A stretch of 48,224 nt of DNA from Tetrahymena elliotti 4EA (Eukaryota > Ciliophora > Oligohymenophorea > Hymenostomatida > Tetrahymenidae), in the NCBI GenBank assembly GCA_000231825.2, contig JH720299.1, positions 405,200-453,423 of the forward strand, in the 5' to 3' direction. Below the pieces are notes generated by a model. That model was not told where the DNA came from. It did not search any database and saw only the letters and a list, made by a program, of their open reading frames with translations. Below are positions 35,481 to 47,863 of this stretch, one piece after another. The stretch's first letter is position 1. The number at the start of each line of letters is the position of its first letter. Made by a program: the position numbers and the translations under genes.

Positions 35481-35806
35481 CATTTCACTTTGAACTAATG
35501 TAGGGATAAAATTGAGGAAATTAGCAATTTAATCTTCCTCTTTTACCAAATTTCCAAATTTTCTATGTTGCTTTATGCTACTTTTTACAAATTTAGACCA
35601 TCAAAAATAAAAAATGTTGAGATGACATACTTTTGATATGATTATAATTTTTAATAATTTACAGTTCCTACCTTTGAGAATAATGATAATATAGAATTCA
35701 AATAAAGCAATTTATTGTTTTAACACTAGAATTTGAGAATAAATAAATCAAAATTTGATTTCTTGGTATGAAAAACGAATATTTTTTTAAATCAATCAAA
35801 AAAGGA
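35481..35806. other. Intergenic tail of the transposase relic
   Basis: AT-rich sequence between the recognisable transposase fragments and the stop of the channel gene. Weak plus-strand protein-like text (KDKIEEISNLIF near 35500) may be the end of the relic. Confidence 0.4.
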
Positions 35807-38800
35807 TCAATTTTAATGTAAACTTAACTAACTTTGCAATTATTAAGTTATTTTTCTTTTAGTTACAACTCTAGGCTGTTTTTTCTTGAGTTAGGATCTC
35901 TTACTTAAATTATGTTTTTGCTGATTCTTTTTTTAGAATAATACCCATTTTTGAACGATTTCAGGGTAGTTATAATGAGGTAAGTAATGCTTGAATATTT
36001 TGGCTTTATCAAAAGTTTAAAGCATTTAATAATTAACTTAATCAGGTGGTTCTGTAAACTCAATTAACTTTTACTCCAACTTTTAAATATTTTCATCTAT
36101 AATCTATGGGGTACCAAACATGCTAAGAGCAGGGTTCTTATGAGAAGATTATCTTTTATCCAGATTTGAAAGACCTTTAGTGTATAGCTATTATGGTTAA
36201 TATTATTATAATTATTTTTTATGGTTATTTTCTTGATCTTCTTGAAAGGATATTTATTTCTTTCCCCTTTAATTATTCATAAAAGCTTAGATAGATTGTT
36301 GTATCAATTCATATTAATTTATAGCTCTTGATTCTCTCATATTCCTTCTATCTTAAGGTAATTGAGATAGCCTATTGTTTTACGATATTCTAGAATTAAA
36401 AGTTTTAAGCTGTTACTAAGATTACTATTTTTCATTCACTTAGTGTTGGTTTTGATTTGGATTCAATTCATTATTAAAATTACTGCTTATTAAAGTAAAA
36501 CTATTTAAAGTTTGATTATTTCCTGTCGCTTAGTGCGGGTAATTATTTGCTTCATTCTTTTCATGGCTTTTAGGCTGTTTTAATTCTTAAGCACTTTTCT
36601 CTTCAGTTTTCTCAAATGATTCTATTTGTTTGGATTATTGACTGGTTATTGATATTTTTTATTTACTTTAGAAATTATTATGCTGATGCTGCTATTAATC
36701 CTAGCCTTTTTCATTATTATTCTACTTCACTTTATTTGGTGAAATACTTAAAGACAGTTTTTTTTAATCCACATCAATTTTATTAATCACTATATTTTCA
36801 ACTGATTTTTTTTAAGCTTTATCTTTTTTACTCCCTTTATCACTTTAAGTTATAGAAGAAGCACTACTGCTGCTACTATTTTTAGAAGAATGTGAAGACT
36901 GTGAAGAAGAATCTGAGGATGACTCTTCAGATTTTAAATCAGAAGCACTTAGCTTTGGTTCTTCTAAGTTAGACACGCACATTTAAGATTTCTTAGATGC
37001 CTATGCTTATTATAGATATTAACTATTGTTTCTTGGTGATAATGAGTGAGTTGACCCCGTATGCTACAAATGAATTTTCATTCTATTTGCCCTAGAATAA
37101 TCATTTGAATATGTTGTTCCTTCATCTTAGTTTTATTGATTTTATATTGGTGAATTAGTACCTTTTTTTTATTAGCTCTCTTAAGTTCTCATTCTTTAAA
37201 TTTTTGATGTATTTTCTTTCTCCTAATCAGATAAATCATCAAAATCAAATAAATCTCCTATGTTGCAATCATATTCAATTTGATCTAAAATCTCAAACAA
37301 CGATTCACACTAATTTATTTCATTTACTGCCTATCTGAGTAATCTAAGACGAAATGAAAAGTAAATCAAAACAGAAAAGTAAAATAATTAGTTAAAAGTA
37401 AGATAAATATAAAATAAAATTAAAAATAATTTTTACATAAATTTTTGAAAGCAGTTAAATTTTCTTCTTTTTCTATCAAAGTCAGCTCTTTCAGTTTGAG
37501 GAATATAATTATTGTAACGAGAAATAACAACTTATTTGGTTAAAGTAAAATGAGTTTTTGGACAATCAACAGAGAAATGATTTCCTGATTAACATATGGA
37601 ACAAAAAATAGAGCAAAATTTATAGTTATTATTTAAAGAGATGGCTTCTTTAATCATTTAGAAATTTTCATAATCTTATTCATTTTCTTTAATTATTTAG
37701 ATGAATTTTTCTCTGTTAATTTTATAAATTCTACAAAAATCAGATGCTTTCGCTGTAAGCGTTCTAGAATTTCCACTTATAAATGATATTTCTCCAAAAT
37801 ACTCATTCTTTCCTTTATTTGATATAATTAAATCTTCTCTTTTAGAACTCTCACTATCCTAAATGAATATTATAGAAACATGTCCTTTTACTATATAAAA
37901 TAAAGAGCAATCATCCTAATCCCCTTACTTAAAAATTATTTCACCAGGCGAAAACAAATATTCCTCCATAATATTAGATATTTTATCTTTTTCTTTTATG
38001 TTTTTAAACAAAGGAATATTGCTCAAGTATTTTCCTTGGATTTCTAAGCTTAAATCATTTCTTAACTTTTGTGACAATTTATTGATTATTAATTTTTCTT
38101 ATTTCTTCAGAACTTCATTTGATTCCTTTTAAAAGTTAATATAAAATTTTAGTAAACTTATCATATATATATTAATGTAAAATGTTAATGCTTTAGCTTA
38201 GTTGATTTTTAAAAAATAATTTTTTTAATTAATTTTCAAATACCACAAAAAATTTAAAGTTTGTAAATTTTGATTGTTGGAAAAAAAGATTTCACTGTTG
38301 TGTTTTATTAAAATTAAAAGTAAAAAAAGTAATAATTAATATTTGAAATGTAAGGTTTAAAAAAATTTACTTTGTATAAATATTCTATATAGTTGGATAC
38401 TTTGATTCTTAAACCTCTTGAAACATTTTCTTCTCTCATTAGACCATGAATAACTTGCATATTTTCTTTATACTTTTTGTCCTTTTTTTCAATATTTTCT
38501 ATAATGCTACCAATCGTATTAAGACTGAAAGCATAAACAATACAAGTAACAAAAATTGTAACTGTGGTGAAGACTACTTCTAACGAATTTTAAGGAGTGA
38601 TATCACCATAACCGACGGTTACCATTGTTACTGCTAGAAAATAGAATGAATAAACATATCTATCAAAAATGTTGGCATCTAAAAGATTTTTAGTAACAAT
38701 CCAGCTGTTTGAATATCCATTATTGATTTCAAATAAGCCAACACCATGCCAAAATAAGCAAAAGATATGACATATTCCAATAACAAAAAATAGAAGTCTG

Positions 38801-39972
38801 AAAAGATCAAAAGCATTCTTATTATTTTTTTCATAGCTTACATAGAATGTTAACCACTTGAGAATTTTAAAGATTTTAGACCATTTAAATATAAATAATA
38901 TATTAATCATAACTTACAAGTTAGTTGTAAATTCAATATTAAATACAAATACAAATAAAGGTATATTTCCTAGTATGTCAAATATTAAACTAGATTTAAC
39001 ATATGACTTAATAATAAACTACCTGTTATAAGTGATACTTCCCTTCTTTAAAACACCAGTGTTTAACTCCATTAATATATCAATAGTTGATAATATCAGT
39101 AAAATTTAGAAAAGAATTTTAAATTCAGTTATTTCCATTGTAAAGAAGAGTTATAGATTCAGTAAAAAAGTAGAAAATAATATTAGAAGAGCAAGTACAC
39201 TATCCCATAATCTAATTATTATACCTGAAGGTGCAAAGTATGGGATGTGAATTAGTTGAAACAATAAATTTAAATGATAAAAACAGTTATAAATTAATTT
39301 AGTGAATCTACTCTAATCTAGTGCATTTACATTCTTTTTATTTTTGCTGTACACGCTCACAACATCTCCAACTAAATCATGCTACTTTTAAGTAATCTTG
39401 TTAAATATTCTTGCATTCTTCGTTAACATTCTATAAAAATGCTAAACATTCACTAGCAGTTTTAATACTCTGACAAGCCTTATTGGGAATACTTTAGATT
39501 CCATTTCATCCATGTTAATTACAGATTAAACCATACTTTAGTCCATTAACTATGATATGTTTCTAGTTAATACTGCACGAAACATACTTTTTGCAGGAGT
39601 ATTAAATTAGTATTGAGATGTCTCTAATTATAAGCTACGTCTTTAAGATGTTTCTATTTAAAAGCTACGTCTTGAATTCTATCGGCTAATTAGTATAACA
39701 GATTAAGTTAGCTCAGACTAAGGATTTTTTTCATCATTGCTTGGTTATCTTTTTAGGGATATTTATCTTCTACTAAATTATGAAATCTGCTCTGGTTCTA
39801 CTTCAGAATCATTTTGCTTAAATGGAAAATTTTAAAACACTCGATGGTCCTATTTAAAAAGAAATGATAAAGAAAACAATAGACTGAATTAAAAAATAAC
39901 AACCTCTTCAATGAATGGAATTTGGCACCTATACGTCTAATTGTTATTATAATTTGAGGTGTTTAAATCCAT
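35807..39972 (-). CDS. Cyclic-nucleotide-gated-type K+ channel with zinc knuckle (copy 1)
   Basis: Exons 39972-39904, 39849-38371, 38125-37437, 37343-35807 (phases 0, 0, 2); 1257 residues; stop TGA 35807-35809. Exon 2 holds a six-helix channel core. S4 (INILFIFKWSKIFKILKWL) lacks regularly spaced Arg, which suggests weak voltage sensing. The pore has the K+ filter TMVTVGYGDITP, and the S6/C-linker is VNRLMREENVSRG-like (VIHGLMREENVSRG). Exon 3 is a cyclic-nucleotide-binding domain with the phosphate-cassette-like FGEISFISGNSRTL. Directly after it is a CX2CX4HX4C zinc knuckle (CSICQSGNHFSVDC). Exon 4 is long and Q/S/N-rich, ending in a module shared with copy 2 (FDKAKIFKHYLPHYNYPEI). It should be a plasma- or ciliary-membrane K+ channel; ligand and location are not shown by the sequence. 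The first intron (54 bases, GTTGTT donor) has no stop and keeps frame, but copy 2 has a clear intron at the same place. Confidence 0.88.
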
Positions 39973-40692
39973 ATTCAAAAAAAAGCTTAGACAAATTTAT
40001 TGCTTTAATTAGTGTTATTTTGTAATTAAGAAAAAAATTAATTACTTAACTTTTACTATTTGATAATCGTTTATTATTGGATTCTACTTTGAGTTTATTT
40101 ACTCATTAATAAGCTCAGATTATAAGCTTTAACTAAAAAGTACAGGGCATTTAATATATAAATTAGTGAAATCAAAATAGGTCAACAAACAAACAACCTC
40201 CTTTATTGAAAAAATTTACATTTAAAAAAAATCTCAAAAAAGAAGTTAGCATTTTGGTTCATTTAATGGTTTTCTTTAAATGAAATAAATAATTAAGCTT
40301 TTTTAAGATTTGTAATGAATTTAGTAAAGTCAAAATCAGCTATTCTTTCTGCTTTTTTTGTACTTCATTAAATTCAGTTTACAATTGTTATCAACCTATA
40401 AAAAACTTCAAAAAAAATCATCAGAATATTTATCTTATATTAATAAATTATATTCAAGTAAAATTGTTGGTTGCAAAAATCAAAGAATGATTAAAAATTT
40501 TAAAAAAATTTTTTTATTTTCAAGTTTATCTTAATTTTTAGAAAAATGGTGATATTTTAAACAGGTTTAATTAATGAGGATTAACTGTATATATTCTATT
40601 TTTTTAAAGAAGATGATACATTTTTATAAAATATTTGAAAGAAATTAATTGATGTGAAATATAAAGGATTTTTTTAAAGATATCTTTTTCAC
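39973..40692. other. Intergenic between tandem channel genes
   Basis: 720 AT-rich bases that presumably contain the promoter of copy 1 and the 3' end of copy 2. No frame or repeat shared with the region upstream of copy 2 is obvious. Confidence 0.6.
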
Positions 40693-43600
40693 TCATATTT
40701 CTGTTTATTTAATATATAATTAACTTGAGCTTTGCTTTCTTTTGTTGAGATATCTTTTCTTTTTTTATGAAATTTTAAGAGAGTTGTTAAATCTTTTTTG
40801 GAGTCTATATTAATAGGCTACCCATTTTTAAATAATTTCAGGATAATTAAAGTTTGGTAAATAATACTTAAATATCTTTGCTTTGTCAAAGATTTAAAGC
40901 ATTTGAAAACTAGCTTAATCAGGACATTCTTGCACTTCATTAAGTTTTTTTTCTATTTTTACAATATTTTCCTCAATATTTTATCCCAACAAAGAAGAGG
41001 TATTTTAACCAATAGAATTAATTAGTGCTTGTGATGGGTTAATTAAAGTAATATTTTTTAGACTTTTCCGATTTAATTTAGAAATCTATCTTGAGAATTC
41101 ATTGCTGAGTACTGAATATTTTTATTGTGTTTATGGTTGTTCTTCTTATTGCAAAGAAGATTTTATTTAAATTAATTTTAAAATATTTTCAATGTAATTT
41201 CTATCTTATGTACCTCTCACAGTTCTTCGAGATTAAATTATATTCTTTGGTAAATTATTAGTCCCTTTCTATTTATCAGCATTAACATTTTTTAAATCAT
41301 TAATGATCTATTAATGGGTTAATTCATTTAATCCCATATTTTATTAATTGTTTCCTTTCATTTTAATAATACCAAAATTACCTGAATCTCTTTTTTGATA
41401 TAAGAATGAGCTCTTTTTTGTTGCTTAAGTTTCATTAATAGGCTTTTCAACATACTAATTAGAATCTTCATCTAGATATATATCACATTTCATTATTGCC
41501 AAATTATCTTTACTATATCTAGGTTTTTTGCTGAAATATGAGCACATAGAAACATTATCATCTTCAGATGATGAAGAAGATGATGGTAATTATTCTGAAT
41601 TATTAAAAGCTGATGGCTGATTCTCAATATATTATTCTTGGCTTTGGTTCTCAGGTAGAAGTTATTAACTTGCTTAGAAAAGAAATGATTTTTTAGGTTA
41701 TTATTACTAAGATTGAACTACTTTTTCAATAGATGATTTGGGTTTATTTTGCTACTACTTTAATTAATTTAAGTTATTTTTACTGTTTTGTTAATCATCA
41801 ATTGTATGAATTTTTTTAAAACTATCTATTGGGTTATTATGATTTTCAACCTATAAATTATTAGAATTCATAGTATTTTAGTTTTAAAATTTTCTTTTGG
41901 CTATTTCCTTTTGATTATCATATTAATTGGCTTCATCTTCTTCTGAGTTTAAGATATTAACTCCATTTTCAATTGAATCAAGAATTTCAAAAAAAGATTC
42001 ACGGTTGTTAATATCTACTACAGCAGTACGTAATAATCTATAAATATTAATAAATATTAATTTTTTGGTTTAAAAAATGAATTAATTCTTACTCTATTTT
42101 TTAATAGTAATTACACTTTTTTTTTCTCCTTTAGAATTCCCCTCTTTCTTAAGGCTAATAGCTATTGTATCTTGAAATTAAAATTTGTCTTGTTAATGTT
42201 AGATGAGTGCGAGGGCAATCTATAGAATAATGGTTACCAGATTTGCACGTAGAACAAAATATTGAGCAAAACTTATAATTTCGGTTAAGTGAAATAGCTT
42301 CTTTTATCATTTAAAAATTTTCAAAATCTTAATCATGCTCTTGTATAACTGAGAGAAATTACTCTCTATTAATTTTATATATTCTGCAAAAATCAGCAGC
42401 CTTAGCTGAAAAAGTCCTTGGATTTCCATTGATAAAAGAGATTTCTCCAAAATATTCTTTCTTTTTGATAAGCTGAATTTGTTTTGCTTCTCTGCTAGCG
42501 TTACTGTATGGGTTAAATATTATTGAAACACTTCCTTTAACTATATAGTAAAGAGAACTGTCATCATAGTCTCCTTAATTAAATATTGTTTCACCTGGTG
42601 AGTATAATTATTCTTCCATTATTTTAGCTATTTTATCCTTTTCTTTTATGTGCTTAAACAAAGGAATATTATTTAAATATTTTCCTTGTACCTCTAGAAT
42701 AAGGTCATTTCTTAATTTTGTGGATAATTTTTAGACAATCAATTTCTCTTACTTCTTTTGTATTTCATTTGATTCCTTTATTAATTATTTATAAATTTAA
42801 AAAACTGTTAAAAAGCTAGTCTTTTTTATCAAAATAAATTTAAAAAAAAGCAATCATTTGTTTTTTATTTTTGTGAAAAAGAGGTAACAAGTTTAATTAT
42901 CCCAAAAATCTGTTTTCTTTTATATTTTACTGGTTCTTTAGTGAATTGAAATTCGATTAATTAATTAATCTTTTCAAAATAAAATGAAAAGTTGACTCAC
43001 AATATATCATTTGTTTAAGCTAATAATAGTCTGAAAAAAATTAATTTTGCACGTAATTTATTATAAGAACAAAAGAAACCATAAATAATGATTAAAGAAT
43101 CTTATTTACTTTGTAAAGATATTCAATGTAATTTGAAACTTCTATCTTAAGTTCTCTTGAAACTTCTTCTTCCCTCATTAATCCATGAATTATCTACATG
43201 TTTTCTTTATATTTTTTATCCTTTTTTTCAATGCTTTCAATGATGCTGCCAATTGTGTTTAAACTAAATGCATAAACAACACAAGTAACGAAAATGGTAA
43301 TTGTTGTGAATAATACTTCAACACTGTTTTAAGGAGTTATATCTCCATAACCAACAGTAGCCATAGTAACTGCTAAGAAGTAGAAAGAGTATATGTATCT
43401 TTCATATATTGTTGATTCTAGTAAATTTTTAGTAGCAATCCAGTTATTTGAATATCCATTATTTATTTCAAATAAACACAACCCATGCCAAAACAGACAA
43501 AATATATGGCAAATCCCTATTACAAAGACTAGAAGTTTAAAGAGATCGAAAATATTTTTATGATCTTTTTCATAGCTTACATAGAAAGCAACTTACTTAA

Positions 43601-44681
43601 GAACCTTAGATATTTTAACCCATTTAAAAGTGAATAAAAGATTAAATACTAGTCTTAATGTATTATTTATTTCTACTTTCTAAATAAAAAAGAATAATGG
43701 GATATTGCCAATTATTTCTAAAAAGAATGTATTCTTCATGTAAGACTAAAATATAAAATTTCTATCATAAATTATGTCTCCTTTCTACAGAACTCCTGTA
43801 TTCAGCTCGACTAATATATCTATTATTGAGAAATTAAATAAAACTTAAAAGAGAAGCTAGAACTTTTATATGTCCATTTCAAAGAATAATTCTAAGTTTA
43901 AAAGGAAAGTTGAAAAAAATATTAACAGAGATTGGAGACTATCCCATACTTTAATTAACATATTAGATGGAGCAAATACTTGAATATTCAATCTCTAGAC
44001 TATGATAAGTATGTAATACCAAATATTACATACTAGGATAGATATTTTGTTTCCATTTTTTAGCTTGGAGTTCTTTGAGTAAATACTAGCTACATCACCA
44101 ATGACATCATGTTGATGAAAAGTTAGTTTGTTAAATATTCTTGTATTCATGGAGAGAATCCTAAAGAAATGTTAAATATTCACCAAAAGCTTAAGAACTT
44201 TCATTAGTCTAATAGGAATAATTTTATAGTCTCCTTCTTCAATGTTGAAAACGGTGTTCTATTCTTAGCTTTATAATAAACGCGATTTATTGGATTAGCC
44301 ATTATTTTATCTATTTTTTTTATGACTCATTGCCAATAGACTAGTCTCTGCCTTTTATTAATCGTTCTCACTGTATTTTTCTTTTTCAGCTTCATTTAAT
44401 GCTTGTAAAATGGTTCTATTTTATACATTTTCTGAAGTGAGGAAATCAGTTTTGCCAGATAAATCTCTTTTACTCATCTATAAAGAAGCTCCTGATGCTA
44501 CTACAGATTCGTTCTACTTATAAGGGAACTATAAAAACTATTTGTGATCCTTGTTTTTAATAAAAAGTATTAATTAATTTAGCAAAAAAATTATTTTTAT
44601 TTAGCTTACCTCTTCATTAATCTGGTATTGTTCACGATACCCTGAGTTATTTCTGTAAGATATTATACTTTTAAAAGACAT
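40693..44681 (-). CDS. Cyclic-nucleotide-gated-type K+ channel with zinc knuckle (copy 2)
   Basis: Exons 44681-44610, 44549-43110, 42775-42093, 42037-40693 (phases 0, 0, 2, identical to copy 1); 1179 residues; stop TGA 40693-40695. It starts MSFKSIISYRNNSGYREQ. The channel core is in exon 2, with K+ filter TMATVGYGDITP, the same W-H-G turret segment (CLFWHGLCLFEINNGYSN) and an S4 with few basic residues (FNLLFTFKWVKISKVLK). Exon 3 has the cyclic-nucleotide-binding domain (YFGEISFINGNPRTFSAKA) and the CX2CX4HX4C knuckle (CSTCKSGNHYSIDC). The exon 4 tail is mostly diverged, low-complexity Q/N/S sequence, but the last 90 residues stay conserved with copy 1 (FQMLQIFDKAKIFKYYLP, NYPEIIQKWV). The order and phase of introns show that the two genes are a tandem duplication. 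Function as for copy 1. Confidence 0.88.
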
Positions 44682-45349
44682 ATTTTAGAATTAATAAATA
44701 GAAAAGCAGTATTATTAGTAGCAGTAGTAGTAGTAGAAGTGGGTTTTATTTTTCTTGAAATTAATTAATTTTTTTCTAAAGCTATAGATTGAATTGATGC
44801 TTTAAATTATCTGTTAAATTTAATTGAATTATTGTTTATCAATAATATAAATTAGCGAATATAAAAATTACATTTGTTCAATTCGATTATTGCAATTCAT
44901 TTAACATTAACTTTTATTGTCACATACAATTAGAGTGAGATTCATCTTATAACCACATTTTCTTATCTATTCTTTTCTATCTGTTATATTAGTTTCATGA
45001 AACTAAATTTTTTTTAGCCTTGGGAAATTTCATAAAACTCCCTCCTCTCTTTTTCATCTGAATGAAAGTAATTTAAAATAGTTTTATTCCTTTTTTGAAA
45101 TATCACTTTGGCATTGAAAAGAGTATTTCTCAAGTTATATTTAATATTGCCTTGATTATTTCATTTATACAGTATTAATAATTTTATCATTCTTTAGTTA
45201 TTGATTATCTGAGTTATTTGCTACAATTTTGGAATTAAAAACTAATTCAGATCTCTAAGAAAATAATCTTGCATTACATAATTAATTCCTCTATTATTTA
45301 ATTAAAATAAAGTGAAAGAAAAACTAATCATTTATTCTCCCTTTTTTTA
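44682..45349. other. Upstream region of channel copy 2
   Basis: AT-rich, with a short (TAG)n run around 44716-44738 about 40-60 bases upstream of the start codon. No gene is seen. Confidence 0.6.
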
Positions 45350-46430
45350 AATATTAAACCAATATTCTTCTAAATTTTTATTCATTATTTTGATTAATAT
45401 ATTAAACCACTATACTCACTTTATTTTACTAAATGTCAAATGAATTTTTAAATATTACTTTGAATAAAATAGAATCATTTATTATACCTTTCATTTCCTC
45501 AAAACTAAGTGAACATTTTTAAATATTACTATGATTAAAAAATAAATGATTTATTTTCATTATTATTTGCTTTATGAAATGAACACAATTAGAAATTGCT
45601 ATGATTAAAATATTATCATTTATTGTAACTTTCTTTTCGATAAGAATGAATATTTAAAAAAAATAAATAAATAATTTAGCTTTCTTAAACCCAAAATTAA
45701 ATAAACTTTATTAATTACTTTGATTAATGTATTAAAAAATCCCTTATAATAACTTTCATTTGCTCAATATTAAATGAATATTTTTAATATTACTATGAGA
45801 TTTATATAATCATTTATTATCACTTTCATTTGATTAATACTAAATGAAAATTTTGCTTTTATTTATTTAAAACTAAAAGAATATACCTCTATATTATTAA
45901 AATTATGATCAAAATATTATCATTTATTGTCTTTTTAGCTTGCTGAGTGTTAAATGAATATTTTTAAAATTGTTTTTGCTAAAAAACCATTTACTATATT
46001 TAAATAAATTAAATATCAATAAGAACATTCTCATTTATTTCTAATATAAATAAAAGTAGTATCAATTATTATGGCTTTCTTTTATAAATACTTAATGGAG
46101 ATTCTCATTTTATTTTAGTTTAATTTTAGAAAAAACTGAATCATTTATTACCACTATTTTTGAATAAATATTAAAGAGATATTCTGATTTATTTTTATTA
46201 TGGTTAAAAATACTCACTGTTAAATGAATATTGAATAATGCTGTCAATAAAATTATAAACAAAAACTAATAATCTTTTGTACAAGTATATTTTAACATAA
46301 TTATGATAATCATAGTTAAAAATTAACTAATTAATACTTAATATAAATATCAACATCATTTACTAGATATAAATTGAATTATTAATATAATTATGGTTAA
46401 AAATCAAATCATTTATTATCACTTTTTTTA
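45350..46430. repeat. Degenerate tandem repeat array, unit roughly 80-100 bases
   Basis: The same word order recurs about ten or more times: TTACTTTGATTAA or CTATGATTAA, then AATATTATCATTTATTAT, then ACTTTCATTTG, then a TCAATATTAAATGAATATTT core. Clear copies start near 45440, 45520, 45597, 45715, 45790, 45900 and 46230, with later ones more worn. There is no open frame. It lies between the channel pair and the gene at 46622. Confidence 0.7.
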
Positions 46431-46621
46431 ATATCTATTTTCCATTCTAAAAATATAAAGATCTCTAAATTACCTCATAAATATTTATTATTATAAATAT
46501 TTTTGGGATATTTATATTCATTCGTTTACTATATATTTATTAAATTACTCTTTTTTTAATATTTTTTAATAATTAATATCATTGATAATCTGACCTACTT
46601 TCAATACTTTTTTATCAAAAA

Positions 46622-47863
46622 ATGATTGATGGAAATATTATAAAAGCAAATTAAGAAATAGATTATCATTTTTCGAAGAGAAATATGAGAATTAAATCTT
46701 CTCATGAATCGAATAGATGCAGTCCTATCTCTCCCAAACTAGTTCCTTAGATGAATAAGCTTAATTTAGATAAAACACTCATAGAAATTAAATAGGTTTA
46801 CTCCCCTTTATCAATAACTAGATATAAGTAGCAAACAAGAGAAGGAAGAATTAATCATTCATTAAACAACTCGCCTTCTCCCAAAAATTACTAAGAAGTA
46901 CCAAGTCTTATGATAAATGAATCAAAGAATATAGAATATATGGATGAAAAAAATATTATTAAACTAAGCTATTTGCCAAAACTGCATAAAAGCATAAATT
47001 GTAGAAGAGTGAAAATAGATTAATATTGTAATCCATGGGATTAAATAAAAAAGTTAGCACATATGCATCACACACCAGTCTTATTTGAGTAGCATTCGAT
47101 TTTCGGCACATCACTAACTGGATTTAATGGGAGTACTTAAATTTAACCACTTTCTGGGTTTAAATCAACATAAACAAAAATAGATTAAAATACAAAGATA
47201 AACATCGAATCTCAAAAATTAATAGAGTCTAATGTTTTAACCAATGAAAAGATAAGAATAAATATGGTATTTAAAGATAAAAATAATTAAATAAATTTAA
47301 AGACAGAAAGAGAAGAGTTTGATTCTACATCAATTAATCAGGATACTTATAGGGATATTTAAATAGAAAAAGAAAGGAAAGAAAAGATAAAATAATTTCT
47401 TGAAAATAACTAGCAATAATATCTCTAAAAATTTTGGATTTCCATGTTTAATAACAAAGAATCTAAAACATTAAAAGAATAACAAAATGCCAAAAAAAAA
47501 ATATTTGATAGATAACTATAGAATATTAATAGATTTGAGGTTATGAGATCTACTTCTAATAAATAAAGAGATAAAAGTAAATAAAGAAGTCTTTCACTTG
47601 TTGATGAACATTAAATAATTAATTAAAAATAATAACACAACATTCAACAATACTAACAAAATTCTAATTTTTAGCAAGCTTAAAATTTTTAATAAACACT
47701 CTAACTTAATAATCCCTATTTATCATAAAATTAAAGTCCTCAATCCAACTAATCTAGGCTATCAACTGCTGAATAAAGAACATAAATATACTTTTTTTAA
47801 AGAAAACCAAATATCTCTCCAAGAAAACTAGAATAAATATAAAAAATAAACTAATAGAAATGA
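46622..47863 (+). CDS. Unrecognised Q/N-rich 413-residue protein, single exon
   Basis: An uninterrupted frame from ATG 46622 to TGA 47861-47863. The N-terminal half has short proline/serine motifs (SNRCSPISPKLVPQ, NNSPSPKNYQEVPS, RRVKIDQYCNPWDQIKK, TSLTGFNGSTQIQPLSGF). The middle is charged and helical (KTEREEFDSTSINQDTYRDI, IEKERKEKIKQFLENN). The C-terminal 110 residues are strongly Gln/Asn-rich and end near KPNISPRKLEQIQK. The SPxK-type sites (SPRK, SPSPK) look like kinase targets, which is inference only. No domain is recognised and I assign no function. Composition is like its neighbours. Confidence 0.65.

Noticed and set aside
37500..37700. Zinc knuckle as sign of a retrotransposon gag fused to the channel
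   Set aside because: The knuckle is in the same exon as the nucleotide-binding domain, is present in both paralogues and has no other retroelement sequence near it.
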